Shown in pieces: positions 8,921 to 16,660 of a stretch of DNA of 33,043 bases (the stretch's first letter is position 1; every line of letters begins with the position of its first letter). Made by a program: the position numbers and the translations under genes. Under the pieces are notes generated by a model. It saw only the letters and a program-made list of their open reading frames with translations, searched no databases and was not told the origin of the DNA. The stretch comes from Pseudomonas fluorescens (GTDB taxonomy: Bacteria > Pseudomonadota > Gammaproteobacteria > Pseudomonadales > Pseudomonadaceae): contig NZ_CABVHQ010000065.1 in NCBI RefSeq assembly GCF_902497895.1, forward strand, positions 1-33,043, written 5' to 3'.

Positions 8921-9424
8921 TTAACGATCTTCTTGTGGAGCCAGGGCGGCCAATTCGGCTCGCAACTCGTCGCTCAGCGCATCATCCTTGAGGATGCGTT
9001 CCAGTTCGTGACGGAAGGTCGCGTTGTCCAACAGATTCGACTTGAGGTCGCGCAGCAGGTTGCGCATAGCCAACAGGGCACGTAGTTGCGGTATTTGCCG
9101 CGCCACCTGCTGCGGCTCGAAATCCTGCATATTCTGGAAACTCAACTCGACAGAGGTGTCGGCGTCGTCATTGACCAAGGTGTTTTCCACCGACAGCTTC
9201 AGACTCGGAGAAAACTCGGCCAACACGCTGTCGAAGTTGTTCTTGTTAATATCGACTTTGCTTCTTTCGGACAACGAACGCTGCTCTTTGCCGTTACTGT
9301 AATCCCCCATCACCATCAACTTCAGCGGCAACTCGACCTTTTTCTGCGCACCGCCGGTATGCAAATCGAGCTTGATGTTGACCCGAGCCTTGGGCACTTC
9401 ATTTTGAAAGCTGTTTGAAGCCAT
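8921..9424 (-). CDS. tssB: TssB, T6SS sheath small subunit
   Basis: 167-aa partner of TssC and first gene of the visible operon. It matches the TssB/VipA/ImpB family through KARVNIKLDLHTGG, KKVELPLKLMVMGDYS, the central FEPQQVARQIPQLRALLAMR and LRDLKSNLLDN. The frame extends 16 codons upstream, but MASNSFQNEVPKARV at 9424 is the family start and a strong GGAGGAG site precedes it. The operon promoter should lie in the ~400 nt upstream. A weak candidate is a TTGCCC / TTTATG pair with 17-nt spacing on the minus strand around 9530-9560. I found no convincing sigma-54 site. Confidence 0.96.
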   Translation of the reverse strand: MASNSFQNEVPKARVNIKLDLHTGGAQKKVELPLKLMVMGDYSNGKEQRSLSERSKVDINKNNFDSVLAEFSPSLKLSVENTLVNDDADTSVELSFQNMQDFEPQQVARQIPQLRALLAMRNLLRDLKSNLLDNATFRHELERILKDDALSDELRAELAALAPQEDR

Positions 9425-9849
9425 AACTCCTCCAGACATCTGCGCAACAGCAAATGCCATCACGAAAATCAAGTAAGACTGGAATTCACACCTTTAGCCG
9501 AGCCACTACGAAAACGTTGCCAGCCACAGCACATAAATTCCTTTTTAAATAGACGGGCAAAACACTTGCGATACATGTACTGATCTCTTGCCTACAACAA
9601 CAATGAACTATCTCACCCGGCTAATCCATCCCTCGAAGCACCATCAGGAAGTTTCCGGCGCCTTTTCAGAAACAGCCTACATTCGTATTTTCTGGATACA
9701 TGTTTTTGCTCGCCCCGTTCGTCCTGCGGGCCATGGGGTGCGGATTTGCAGTCTATATTTCTTTGCGGCACTGCTGTCTGCGCACCCATCCCGACAGATG
9801 ATCGCCAGTTCGTTTAGCCAACGCACCAGTCACGCGGAGAGCTCCAGCC
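9425..9849. other. Non-coding region upstream of the T6SS operon
   Basis: Comparatively AT-rich region between tssB and the amidohydrolase stump, expected to hold the T6SS promoter. Visible elements are the 8-bp palindrome TACATGTA near 9574 and the weak -35/-10 pair noted under tssB. A plus-strand open frame at 9588-9854 has no ribosome site and no recognisable product, so I do not call it a gene. Confidence 0.5.
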
Positions 9850-10053
9850 GATGAGCACAACGGCTTCAACCGCCGTCGGGTACTGCAAGGCCTTTCGGCA
9901 GGCGCTGTCGGCGCCTGGATCAGCCCGCTCTGCGCAGGCAGCAGTACCCTGTCCAACGCACCGGCCGATCTGATTCTGTACAACGGTCGCCTGCACACCG
10001 TCGACCGTGACAACCCCCCGGCGTTGACTGCTTCAGGCCTTCAGCCCCATTGA
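9850..10053 (+). pseudogene. 5' remnant of a YtcJ-like amidohydrolase with a Tat-like leader
   Basis: Reading from 9850 gives DEHNGFNRRRVLQGLSAG, a hydrophobic stretch, then LSNAPADLILYNGRLHTVDR before the frame ends at a TGA (10051-10053). The twin-arginine-like leader followed by ADLILYNGRLHTVD is the standard opening of secreted metal-dependent amidohydrolases of the YtcJ group (amidohydrolase 3). Homology appears to stop near 10020; the rest of the ~550-residue enzyme is missing. No ATG, GTG or TTG lies in frame between an upstream stop (9799-9801) and the leader, so it should not be expressed. I infer a deletion joining the stump to the DNA before the LysR gene. Confidence 0.65.
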
Positions 10054-10114
10054 AATGGCTCGGCTGGCTGGCGCTTGCTTTACACTGCAAGCCCCTTTCA
10101 ATACCGGGATGCCC

Positions 10115-10978
10115 ATGGACATCGATCTAGCCCGCACCTTCCTGGAGATCGTGCGCCACGGAAGCCTGGCTTCGGCGGCCGAGAAGTTGCACGTCACCCA
10201 GACCGCCATCACCGCGCGGGTCCAGAAGCTCGAGAGCCAACTCGCCAGCACCTTGTTCGTGCGCAATCGCGCCGGTGCCCGGCTGACTCCGGATGGCGAG
10301 GCGTTTGTGGTCTACGCCAATCAACTGGTGCAGACCTGGGAGGCGGCCCGTCGCGATCTGCCATTGCCTGACGGTTACCGTAACGTGCTGCATATAGGCG
10401 GCGAGGTCAGCCTGTGCAATCCATTGATGCTCAGCTGGGCTCGCGAGTTGCGCGAGAAGATTCCCAGCCATGCCCTGCGCACGGAAATTCGCGATGGCGA
10501 AAACCTCCTGCGCCAGCTTGAACTGGGGGTGCTGGATGCGGCCCTGGTCTTTCAACCGGAATATTGGCCGCGCCTGCAAGTCGAGCAATTGCTGGAAGAA
10601 AAGCTGATTCAGGTGCGCCTGGTCGCCAACCCCGAGCCCTATATCTATATCGATTGGGGCAAAGACTTTCGCCGACAACACGACGCAGCGTTGCCGGACA
10701 AGGCAAAAGCCGCCCTCAGCTTCAACCTCGGGCCCCTGGCGTTGCAATACATCCTTGAAAATGGCGGCTCAGGTTATTTCCGAACCCGCGTGGTGCAAAG
10801 CTACCTGCACAGCGGCGTACTGGAACGGGTGCCCAAAGCACCGGAATTCAGTTACCCGACTTACCTGGTCTATTCCCGGGATCGCGATTCGACCACCTTG
10901 CAGCTGGCGTTCGAGCTGCTCAGGGCAGTGGTCAAGGCCGATAGTGACTGGTCGCAACGCTGGGATCCGTTGATTTGA
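10115..10978 (+). CDS. LysR-family transcriptional regulator
   Basis: 287-aa regulator with an N-terminal winged helix-turn-helix (~1-60: DLARTFLEIVRHGSLASAAE, then LHVTQTAITARVQKLE and LFVRNRAGARLT) and a LysR effector-binding domain from ~85. The second half has features of the PBP2 fold. I prefer the ATG at 10115, with GGGA 5 nt upstream, to the in-frame ATG at 10109. The effector is unknown. LysR genes usually act on a neighbour, but the adjacent amidohydrolase is a stump, so this regulator may have lost its local target or act elsewhere. It is followed by a 9-bp hairpin and a REP element. Confidence 0.9.
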   Translation: MDIDLARTFLEIVRHGSLASAAEKLHVTQTAITARVQKLESQLASTLFVRNRAGARLTPDGEAFVVYANQLVQTWEAARRDLPLPDGYRNVLHIGGEVSLCNPLMLSWARELREKIPSHALRTEIRDGENLLRQLELGVLDAALVFQPEYWPRLQVEQLLEEKLIQVRLVANPEPYIYIDWGKDFRRQHDAALPDKAKAALSFNLGPLALQYILENGGSGYFRTRVVQSYLHSGVLERVPKAPEFSYPTYLVYSRDRDSTTLQLAFELLRAVVKADSDWSQRWDPLI

Positions 10979-10991
10979 TCGGTGAGGCCTA

Positions 10992-11020
10992 TTGACCGGC
11001 ACTCTTTCAGCGCCGGTCAA
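10992..11020 (+). terminator. Stem-loop after the LysR gene
   Basis: A perfect 9-bp inverted repeat, TTGACCGGC with GCCGGTCAA separated by 11 nt, begins 13 nt after the LysR stop. There is no clear U-run, so terminator function is plausible but not certain. Confidence 0.45.
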
Positions 11021-11026
11021 ATCGCC

Positions 11027-11122
11027 AAGATCGCAGCCTGCGGCAGCTCCTACAGTGGCATGTGTGTACACCCGTAAAATGGCGATGAGGTCGACGTAGG
11101 AGCTGCCGCAGGCTGCGATCTT
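11027..11122. repeat. REP palindrome pair (GTAGGAGCTGCC class)
   Basis: Two 27-nt arms (11027-11053 and 11096-11122) are perfect reverse complements, separated by 42 nt. The arm sequence, with GTAGGAGCTGCCGCAGGC at its core, is a common Pseudomonas REP type. It lies between the converging LysR and ccoN genes and could block read-through in both directions. Confidence 0.85.
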
Positions 11123-11154
11123 TTGATCTTCGCGCACACATGCACCCCAGACAA

Positions 11155-12591
11155 TCAGGCCATTGCCGCAATGGGCGCCGAAACCCGTTGTTCCCCTGCC
11201 CTCACCGTGCGCCAGGTGTTGTAGGCCATCAGCAGCATGCCGCTGGCGAAGGTCGCGCCGCCGATCAGGCGCACGATGTAACCCGGATGACTGGCTTGCA
11301 GCGCTTCGACGAATGAGTAGGTCAGGGTGCCATCGTCGTTGATCGCCCGCCACATCAACCCCTGGGTGATGCCGTTGACCCACATCGAGGCGATGTACAA
11401 CACCGTGCCGATGGTCGCCAGCCAGAAGTGCACATTGATCAGCCCGATGCTGTGCATCTGCTCGCGGCCATAGAGTTTCGGGATCATGTGGTAGAGCGTG
11501 CCGATGCTGATCATCGCCACCCAGCCGAGGGCACCGGCATGCACATGGCCAATGGTCCAATCGGTGTAGTGCGACAGCGCGTTGACCGTCTTGATCGCCA
11601 TCATCGGCCCTTCGAAGGTCGACATGCCGTAGAACGCCAGCGACACCACGAGGAACCTGAGAATCGGGTCGGTACGCAATTTATGCCAGGCACCGGACAG
11701 GGTCATCATCCCGTTGATCATCCCGCCCCAGCTCGGCGCCAGCAGGATCATCGACATGGCCATGCCCAGCGACTGCGCCCAGTCCGGCAATGCGGTGTAG
11801 TGCAGATGGTGCGGGCCAGCCCAGATATACAGGGTGATGATCGCCCAGAAATGGATGATCGACAGGCGATAGGAGTAGATCGGCCGTTCGGCCTGTTTCG
11901 GCACGAAGTAATACATCATCCCCAGAAAACCCACCGAGAGAATGAAACCCACCACGCTGTGGCCGTACCACCACTGGATCATCGCGTCGGTGGCCCCCGA
12001 ATAGCTCGAGTAGGACTTCATCAGGCTGACCGGAACCGAGATATGGTTGATCACATGAACCATGCCCGTGACCACGATGAACGCACCGTAAAACCAGTTA
12101 CCGACATAGATATGTTTGACCGTGCGCCGGGCGATGGTGCCGAAGAACAGATAGGCATAGGCCACCCAGACCACCGCCACCGCCAGGGCGATAGGCCACT
12201 CCATTTCCGCGTATTCCTTGGACGTGGTGTAGCCAAGCGGATAGCTGATCACCAGTGCGACGATAATTGCCTGCCAGCCCCAGAATACGAAGTTGGCCAG
12301 GCGCTCGGAGATCAGCCGCACGCGACTGGTGCGTTGCACCACATAAAACGAAGTGGCGAACAGTGCACCGCCACCGAAGGCGAAGATCACCAGGTTGGTA
12401 TGGACCGGTCGCAAGCGACCAAAAGAGGTCCAGGCCAGTCCGAAGTTCAGCTCCGGCCAGACCAGTTGGGCGGCAAGAAATACCCCCATGCCCATGCCAA
12501 CGATGCCCCAGAAAAGCGTCATCAAAGTGAAACGTCTGACGATCTCATAGTTGTAGGAGGTATTACTGTCGGAAAGTATTGCACTGGCCAT
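11155..12591 (-). CDS. ccoN: Orphan cbb3-type cytochrome c oxidase subunit I (CcoN)
   Basis: 478-aa, twelve-helix-type catalytic subunit of the high-affinity cbb3 terminal oxidase. Visible ligands are H64 (RPVHTN) and H351 for low-spin heme b, and H349 (GHVHAGALGW) for heme b3. H211 (WWYGHSVVGF) and H261/H262 (AGPHHLHY) bind CuB, and Y255 is the expected cross-linked tyrosine. All are present, so it should be active. The ATG at 12591 (MASAILSDSNTSYNYEIV) is chosen over upstream starts. There is no ccoO, ccoQ or ccoP nearby. It is therefore an orphan subunit like the extra CcoN proteins of P. aeruginosa, which combine with CcoO/CcoP made elsewhere. The upstream region is AT-rich with ANR-like half sites. 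Confidence 0.95.
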   Translation of the reverse strand: MASAILSDSNTSYNYEIVRRFTLMTLFWGIVGMGMGVFLAAQLVWPELNFGLAWTSFGRLRPVHTNLVIFAFGGGALFATSFYVVQRTSRVRLISERLANFVFWGWQAIIVALVISYPLGYTTSKEYAEMEWPIALAVAVVWVAYAYLFFGTIARRTVKHIYVGNWFYGAFIVVTGMVHVINHISVPVSLMKSYSSYSGATDAMIQWWYGHSVVGFILSVGFLGMMYYFVPKQAERPIYSYRLSIIHFWAIITLYIWAGPHHLHYTALPDWAQSLGMAMSMILLAPSWGGMINGMMTLSGAWHKLRTDPILRFLVVSLAFYGMSTFEGPMMAIKTVNALSHYTDWTIGHVHAGALGWVAMISIGTLYHMIPKLYGREQMHSIGLINVHFWLATIGTVLYIASMWVNGITQGLMWRAINDDGTLTYSFVEALQASHPGYIVRLIGGATFASGMLLMAYNTWRTVRAGEQRVSAPIAAMA

Positions 12592-12953
12592 AATCATTCC
12601 ATCACACAAGAAGTCGCTGACAGGTCCGTGCAGCAGCATTCCGCTCTCCAGTTAACTGGATAAGCAAGCGTCAGATACCGATAAGGAAGGTCGGTCAGTA
12701 AGACTGGGCAAGTGCTGCAGGACGAAGCAGAAACAGTGTGCGGCCTCAGACAACTCACCACAACTTGATAATAATGCTGCTTAAGTTCATTAATATTGCA
12801 CTCAAGTAATAATAAGAGGCACCTTCAAGTAAGGTGCAAAGCTGCCAACGCTGCAGTGACAGGCTTCAAAAGCCCTACTAAGCTTCAGCGCAATGGCAAT
12901 TGAGTGAGAATCTCTCGCGTTGCCAGTCAACAACAACATCCCGAGGAGCCCCC
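12592..12953. promoter_or_regulatory. Divergent ccoN / PepSY promoter region
   Basis: The AT-rich middle (~12760-12815) holds sequences resembling half of the ANR/FNR box TTGATnnnnATCAA. TTGAT at 12765 is followed by AATA then ATGCT, and on the minus strand TTGAG-TGCA-AT lies in the 12790s. ACTTGA-like words recur on the minus strand. A 7-bp inverted repeat lies at 12819-12825 and 12831-12837. Oxygen control of an orphan ccoN is reasonable, but no site is a full match. Confidence 0.35.
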
Positions 12954-13223
12954 ATGCGCACACTTCTTCTGATCTCCCTTCTGGCAGTCAGCCCGTTGAC
13001 TCTGGCCAGCACTGAATGCACCAAGACCGACAAGGCTCAATGGCAGGACCCGGCCAAGTTCCAGGAAGACCTGAAGGCTCAGGGTTATGACATCAAGAAG
13101 TTCAAGGTCACCTCCGGCAACTGCTATGAAATCTACGGCTGGAACAAAGCCAAGCAGAAAGTCGAGATCTACTTCGACCCGGTCTCTGGCAAGGCTGTGA
13201 AGGAAGAGATCGAAAAGGACTGA
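12954..13223 (+). CDS. Small periplasmic PepSY-domain protein
   Basis: 89-aa precursor. A signal peptide (MRTLLLISLLAVSPLTLAS, cleavage near 19-20) leads a ~70-residue PepSY-type domain with the pattern DLKAQGYDIKKFKVTSGNCYEIYGW, then KVEIYFDPVSGKAVKE. PepSY domains are periplasmic modules often linked to redox or peptidase regulation. The start at 12954 has a GAGGAG site; the longer upstream frame lacks a leader. Two cysteines remain in the mature protein (the TECTK and GNCYE stretches) and could form a disulfide. The stop is 1 nt before the cytochrome gene, so the two form an operon. Its biochemical role is not known. Confidence 0.85.
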   Translation: MRTLLLISLLAVSPLTLASTECTKTDKAQWQDPAKFQEDLKAQGYDIKKFKVTSGNCYEIYGWNKAKQKVEIYFDPVSGKAVKEEIEKD

Positions 13224-13224
13224 C

Positions 13225-13752
13225 ATGAACACTGGAACCCAGCGCCTCTGGGACCCACTGGTACGTTTTTGCCACTGGTCCCTGGTGATCGCCTTCGTTG
13301 GCGATTACTTCCTCAACGAGGAAGGTGACGGCTGGCATCGCTGGCTGGGCTATTACGCAGTGGGCGTGGTGCTGGTACGCGTGGCCTGGGGTTTTATCGG
13401 CTCGCCGGCGGCGCGCTGGGCGGACTTCTGGCCGACCCCTGCGCGCCTCGTTGGGCATACCCGCGCGTTGCTGGGCGGCAAGGACTATCGCCGCATGGGG
13501 CATTCACCCATTGGTGCGCTGGTGATGGTCCTGATGCTGCTGTTGATGGTCGGCCTCGGCATCACCGGCTTCCTGATGGAGGAAGTGGACTATTTCTGGG
13601 GCGAGGACTTGCCACGGGATATCCACGAGCTGATGGCCAACGCCCTGCTCACCCTGGTCTGTGTGCATATTGCCGCCGCGGTGGTGGAGAGTGTGCGTTT
13701 GCGCGAAAACCTGCCGCTGTCGATGATCACTGGTAAACGGCGCAAGCGTTAG
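13225..13752 (+). CDS. Cytochrome b561-family membrane diheme protein
   Basis: 175-aa inner-membrane protein with four predicted helices (around 17-30, 40-60, 95-117 and 135-157). Histidines H17 (FCHWSL), H38 (GWHRW), H134 (DIHELM) and H148 (VCVHIA) lie where bacterial b561/Ni-hydrogenase-type cytochromes bind two b hemes. H93 is an extra one. The opening RLWDPLVRFCHWSLV is a family hallmark. It likely passes electrons between quinol and a periplasmic partner. The upstream PepSY protein is the obvious candidate partner or regulator, being separated by one base. An AAGGA site precedes the ATG. The C-terminal KRRKR fits a cytoplasmic tail. Confidence 0.9.
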   Translation: MNTGTQRLWDPLVRFCHWSLVIAFVGDYFLNEEGDGWHRWLGYYAVGVVLVRVAWGFIGSPAARWADFWPTPARLVGHTRALLGGKDYRRMGHSPIGALVMVLMLLLMVGLGITGFLMEEVDYFWGEDLPRDIHELMANALLTLVCVHIAAAVVESVRLRENLPLSMITGKRRKR

Positions 13753-13782
13753 CAGGCTAATAACAATCTCCGGCTTGGTAAT

Positions 13783-13980
13783 GAACCCCTGTGGCGAGGG
13801 GGCTTGCCCCCGCTGGGGCGCGCAGCGGCCCTAAAATCGGCAATCACGGTTTTTCAGACAGAACGCATCAACCGGTTTTACGACTGCTTCGCAGCCGAAC
13901 GGGGCGATGCGGCGTTCCGACAAGCCCCCTCGCCACAGGGGTTCATCGCCACAGCAAGCCCCCCTCGCCACAAGGGGTTC
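13783..13980. repeat. REP element, copy A, plus an extra half unit
   Basis: Arms at 13783-13806 and 13921-13944 are perfect 24-nt reverse complements built on CTGTGGCGAGGGGGCTTG, a common Pseudomonas REP. A third, slightly altered arm lies at 13955-13980. The ~115-nt interior contains the motif GACTGCTTCGCAGCCGAAC and is shared with copy B at 22815-22963, which lies in the opposite orientation. Short open frames through the element are not genes. Confidence 0.9.
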
Positions 13981-14008
13981 TGCATTCACAGAGCTCCTGC
14001 ATTCGGCT

Positions 14009-14407
14009 TCAGTCAAAATCCCCCGCGTAACACACCGGCGAACTCGAATCCCCGCTCCGATCCAGTTCGTCTTCCAGCCACTGCGCCAGTACCTGGGCAT
14101 TGTTATGTTGCTCGTCCTTCGCCGAATAGATCAGCGTCAACGTGCCCGCCCTCGCCTTTTCCAGTAGTTTCCACCAATGCTCGGGCCGGGCAGTCAGTTC
14201 CTGCCGATAGCGGCTGCGAAAAGTCTCGAAGTCCACCTGCGCCTGCTTGAACGCTCGCCGCAGTTCGGTTGACGGCGCCACCTCGCGCAGCCATTCATCC
14301 AGCGCCAGCTGGTCCTTGCGACAATTGCGTGGCCACAGGCGATCGACCAGCACCCGGTAACCGTCACTGGCCTCTGCCGGGCTGTAGGCACGCTTGCATT
14401 GAATCAT
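14009..14407 (-). CDS. DUF488-family protein (YeaO-like)
   Basis: 132-aa soluble protein of the DUF488 family. It has the N-terminal signature YRVLVDRLWPRNCRK followed by LDEWLREVAPSTELRRAF, then the C-terminal LTLIYSAKDEQHNNAQVL. Members are small single-domain proteins of unknown biochemical function. The frame and length are normal. The ATG at 14407 has only a weak ribosome site. It is transcribed towards REP copy A and away from the GntR regulator, so it is probably not part of the catabolic cluster. Confidence 0.88.
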   Translation of the reverse strand: MIQCKRAYSPAEASDGYRVLVDRLWPRNCRKDQLALDEWLREVAPSTELRRAFKQAQVDFETFRSRYRQELTARPEHWWKLLEKARAGTLTLIYSAKDEQHNNAQVLAQWLEDELDRSGDSSSPVCYAGDFD

Positions 14408-14538
14408 CGGGCTCGAATCTCGGGTTACTTACCAGTCCCAACAGACTAGCCGTTATATCTGATTACGACCCTTCTCCCCTGAAAACGACCCCATCGCCGT
14501 GTCAGCAGTTGACGTGTCCGGCCAAGCCCTATTAAGTG

Positions 14539-14558
14539 CTATTAATCCGCATTAATAG
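14539..14558. promoter_or_regulatory. AT-rich palindrome before the GntR gene, candidate operator
   Basis: CTATTAAT and ATTAATAG form a perfect 8-bp inverted repeat around a 4-nt centre (CCGC). It lies 14 nt before the GntR ATG in unusually AT-rich DNA, with a partial repeat CTATTAAG just upstream. It is well placed for autoregulation by the FadR-type repressor. It does not match the canonical FadR core, so the link is inference. Confidence 0.5.
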
Positions 14559-14572
14559 GATAAATAGCACAC

Positions 14573-15343
14573 ATGCTCAGTCGCCCGCTCCGCCGCAAAC
14601 GCCAGAAGCTTTCCGATGTGATTGTCGAGTCGGTCAAGCGCTCCATCGTCACCGACGCGCTGCGCCCGGGCGACCGTTTGCCGACCGAGCGCGAGCTGAT
14701 GGAAAGCTTCCAGTGCTCCAAGGGCTCGGCCCGTGAAGCGCTCAAGGCTCTTGAGGTCGAGGGCCTGGTCAACACCCGCACCGGCCCCAGTGGCGGCGCT
14801 TACCTGAATGAAGCCGGCACGGAGCCGGCCAGCCGCGCCTTGCGCAACTACCTGCACTTCCAGCACCTGGACGGCGAGCAGGTGTACCAACTGCGCAAGG
14901 TCATCGAAGTCGAACTGGCCATCTCGGTGATCGGCCGCCTCAGCGCGGCTGACTTCAAGGCCCTGCAGGACAACGTCGATTTTTGCAGCGCACCGGAAGA
15001 CAGCGAAGCCGGCCAGCGCGAACAGCGCCTGGCGGAACTGGAATTCCACAATCTGCTGGCCCGTGCCTGTCCCAATCCGCTGCTGGCTTTTATAGCGCAA
15101 TTTCTCAATGACCTGCTGCGCGATCTGGTGGTGCTGAAGAAAGCCTACAAGCCCAAGCGCAAGCAGTTCGACGCGGCCAATCTGGACTACCACAAACGCT
15201 TGTTGAACGCCTTGCAAGCCGAGGACGAAAACAGCGTGCGGCAATTGATGCACGAACACATGTGCGATGCCGAGCACCACATGAGCGCCCTTGAAGGCGA
15301 AGTCACCCGCCACTTTTTGCTGGAGTTCGATCACAGTCACTGA
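14573..15343 (+). CDS. GntR-family (FadR subfamily) transcriptional regulator
   Basis: 256-aa regulator with an N-terminal winged helix (~12-78: LRPGDRLPTERELMESFQCS, then SAREALKALEVEGLV) and an all-helical FCD ligand-binding domain (~100-240). The FCD metal-site histidines appear to be H159 (EFHNLL), H207 (DYHKRL) and H229 (MHEHM). FadR-type regulators commonly repress catabolic operons until a carboxylate or amino-acid-like ligand binds. It lies directly upstream of the ABC importer and hydrolases, in the same direction, separated by 97 nt, and is the likely local regulator. The ribosome site is weak (AGGA 12 nt before the ATG). Confidence 0.93.
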   Translation: MLSRPLRRKRQKLSDVIVESVKRSIVTDALRPGDRLPTERELMESFQCSKGSAREALKALEVEGLVNTRTGPSGGAYLNEAGTEPASRALRNYLHFQHLDGEQVYQLRKVIEVELAISVIGRLSAADFKALQDNVDFCSAPEDSEAGQREQRLAELEFHNLLARACPNPLLAFIAQFLNDLLRDLVVLKKAYKPKRKQFDAANLDYHKRLLNALQAEDENSVRQLMHEHMCDAEHHMSALEGEVTRHFLLEFDHSH

Positions 15344-15366
15344 CACCGCTCCGATCTCCAATAAAA

Positions 15367-15440
15367 GGCCTGCCCACAGGCCGTGATGCGCCGTTTTGCC
15401 ATTGCCACTCCTGCCAATAATTAAACCAGGGAGTTACCCC
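15367..15440 (+). promoter_or_regulatory. Hairpin and possible promoter before the transporter operon
   Basis: A short stem (GGCCTG / CAGGCC, 15367-15382) follows the regulator gene. A weak promoter-like pair, TTGCCA (15396-15401) and TAATTA (15418-15423) with 16-nt spacing, precedes the binding-protein gene. An AGGGAG ribosome site lies at the end. Together they suggest that the operon can be transcribed separately from its regulator. Confidence 0.35.
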
Positions 15441-16643
15441 ATGCAGCGTCGTACGTTGTTGAAAGCCAGTCTGACCGTCGCCGGTGCCCTCAGCCTTCCG
15501 CTGGGTGTGCGCCACGCTTTTGCCGCCGAGCCCTTTACCTTTTATGGGCTCAAATCGATGTCGGGTGCCTTCGCCAGCTATGGCAAGTTCGCCGACATGG
15601 GCTCGCGCCTGGCGATCGAGCAGCATCCGACCTTGCTCGGCCGGCCGTTGAACTACAAGGTGATCGACACCGAAGGCAACGCCGGCAAGGCTGTGCGCAA
15701 GGTGCAGGAGGCGATTGCGCAGGACGGGGCACGGTTTTTCCAGGGCTGTACCTTGTCGTCCTCGGCACTGGCGGTGGCCAAGGAAGTGGGCAAGGTCGGC
15801 GGGGTATTCATGACCCCGGTGGGCGCCGATGAAATCACCGGCAAGGACTGCAATGCAGCGACCTTTCGCTGGTCGGTGCCAACCTACGGGGCGATCCGCG
15901 AAACCCTGGTGCCGCTGATCAAGCTGCTGCCCGAGGCCAAGCGCTGGTACACCATCACCCCGCAATACGTATTCGGCGAAGCGCTGCTCGAAGGCGCGAA
16001 AAAAGTCTGCGCCGAGCATGGCGTCGAACACATCGGCAACAGCTATCACTCACTGCAGGAGCAGGAATTCTCCGGCTACCTGACCAACGCCATTGCCGCC
16101 AAACCGGACGTGCTTGTACTGCTGAATTTCGGCAGCCAGTCTTCCAACACCCTGCGTCAGGCGGTGAACTTCGGCATCAAGGAACGCATGAAGGTGCTGC
16201 TGGTCTGGTCCGCCGGGCTCGATCAGTTCCAGGAACTGGGCAGCGATGTCCTCGAAGGCGTGTATCTCGGCGCGCAGTACTGGCACCAGATCGATACCCC
16301 GCTCAATCGCGAGCTGGTGAAGATCACCCAGGCCAAATACGGGATCAATCCCACCTACCCGCTGGCGGCCGATTACATCGGCACCAAGATCATGCTCGAC
16401 AGCATCATCGCCACCGGCAGCTTCGACGGCCCGACCGTGGCCAAGGCCATGCAGGGTTTGAATTACGAAGGGCCGACCGGCCCGGAATCGATCCGTGCCG
16501 GCGATCATCAGGTGATCAAGGATTACTACCTGCTGGTGGGCAAGGCCGCCGCCGACATGCGCGACAAGGATGACCTGGCGCAAGTGGTCAGCTCCGGGCG
16601 CTCGTTCCCGCCGGCAGACGCTACCGGCTGCGTCCTGGGCTGA
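15441..16643 (+). CDS. ABC transporter periplasmic binding protein, branched-chain amino acid/urea type
   Basis: 400-aa secreted binding protein of the Leu/Ile/Val-binding class (periplasmic binding protein type 1). The leader MQRRTLLKASLTVAGAL, ending near FAAEPF (about residue 32), has an RR that suggests Tat export, though the motif is not canonical. Family stretches include TFYGLKSMSGAFASYG at the mature start, VRKVQEAIAQDGARFFQGC and the C-terminal AMQGLNYEGPTGPESIRAGDHQ. The start at 15441 has an AGGGAG site; the upstream in-frame ATG lacks a leader. The ligand cannot be read from sequence. The downstream carbamoyl hydrolase and amidase suggest an amide, ureide or N-carbamoyl compound rather than leucine. 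Confidence 0.92.
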   Translation: MQRRTLLKASLTVAGALSLPLGVRHAFAAEPFTFYGLKSMSGAFASYGKFADMGSRLAIEQHPTLLGRPLNYKVIDTEGNAGKAVRKVQEAIAQDGARFFQGCTLSSSALAVAKEVGKVGGVFMTPVGADEITGKDCNAATFRWSVPTYGAIRETLVPLIKLLPEAKRWYTITPQYVFGEALLEGAKKVCAEHGVEHIGNSYHSLQEQEFSGYLTNAIAAKPDVLVLLNFGSQSSNTLRQAVNFGIKERMKVLLVWSAGLDQFQELGSDVLEGVYLGAQYWHQIDTPLNRELVKITQAKYGINPTYPLAADYIGTKIMLDSIIATGSFDGPTVAKAMQGLNYEGPTGPESIRAGDHQVIKDYYLLVGKAAADMRDKDDLAQVVSSGRSFPPADATGCVLG

Positions 16644-16660
16644 CCCGAGAAACCTTTCCA

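Noticed and set aside
9480..9600. Sigma-54 promoter for the T6SS operon
   Set aside because: Partial TGGC words occur on the minus strand, but no TGGCAC-N5-TTGC arrangement with correct spacing was found.
9588..9854. 88-codon plus-strand frame upstream of the T6SS operon
   Set aside because: No ribosome site, no recognisable family, and it runs into the out-of-frame amidohydrolase stump.
11428..12663. Plus-strand frame opposite ccoN, rich in His and Asp
   Set aside because: Shadow of the ccoN codons in reverse; the His/Asp richness comes from reading membrane-helix codons antisense.
12895..12925. GAGTGAGAATCTCTC as a possible Fur-like box before the PepSY gene
   Set aside because: Only a partial match to the 19-bp consensus; not strong enough to call.
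13791..14250. Short open frames across REP copy A, with similar ones across copy B
   Set aside because: They look alike only because both read through the same repeat; no start signals and no protein family.
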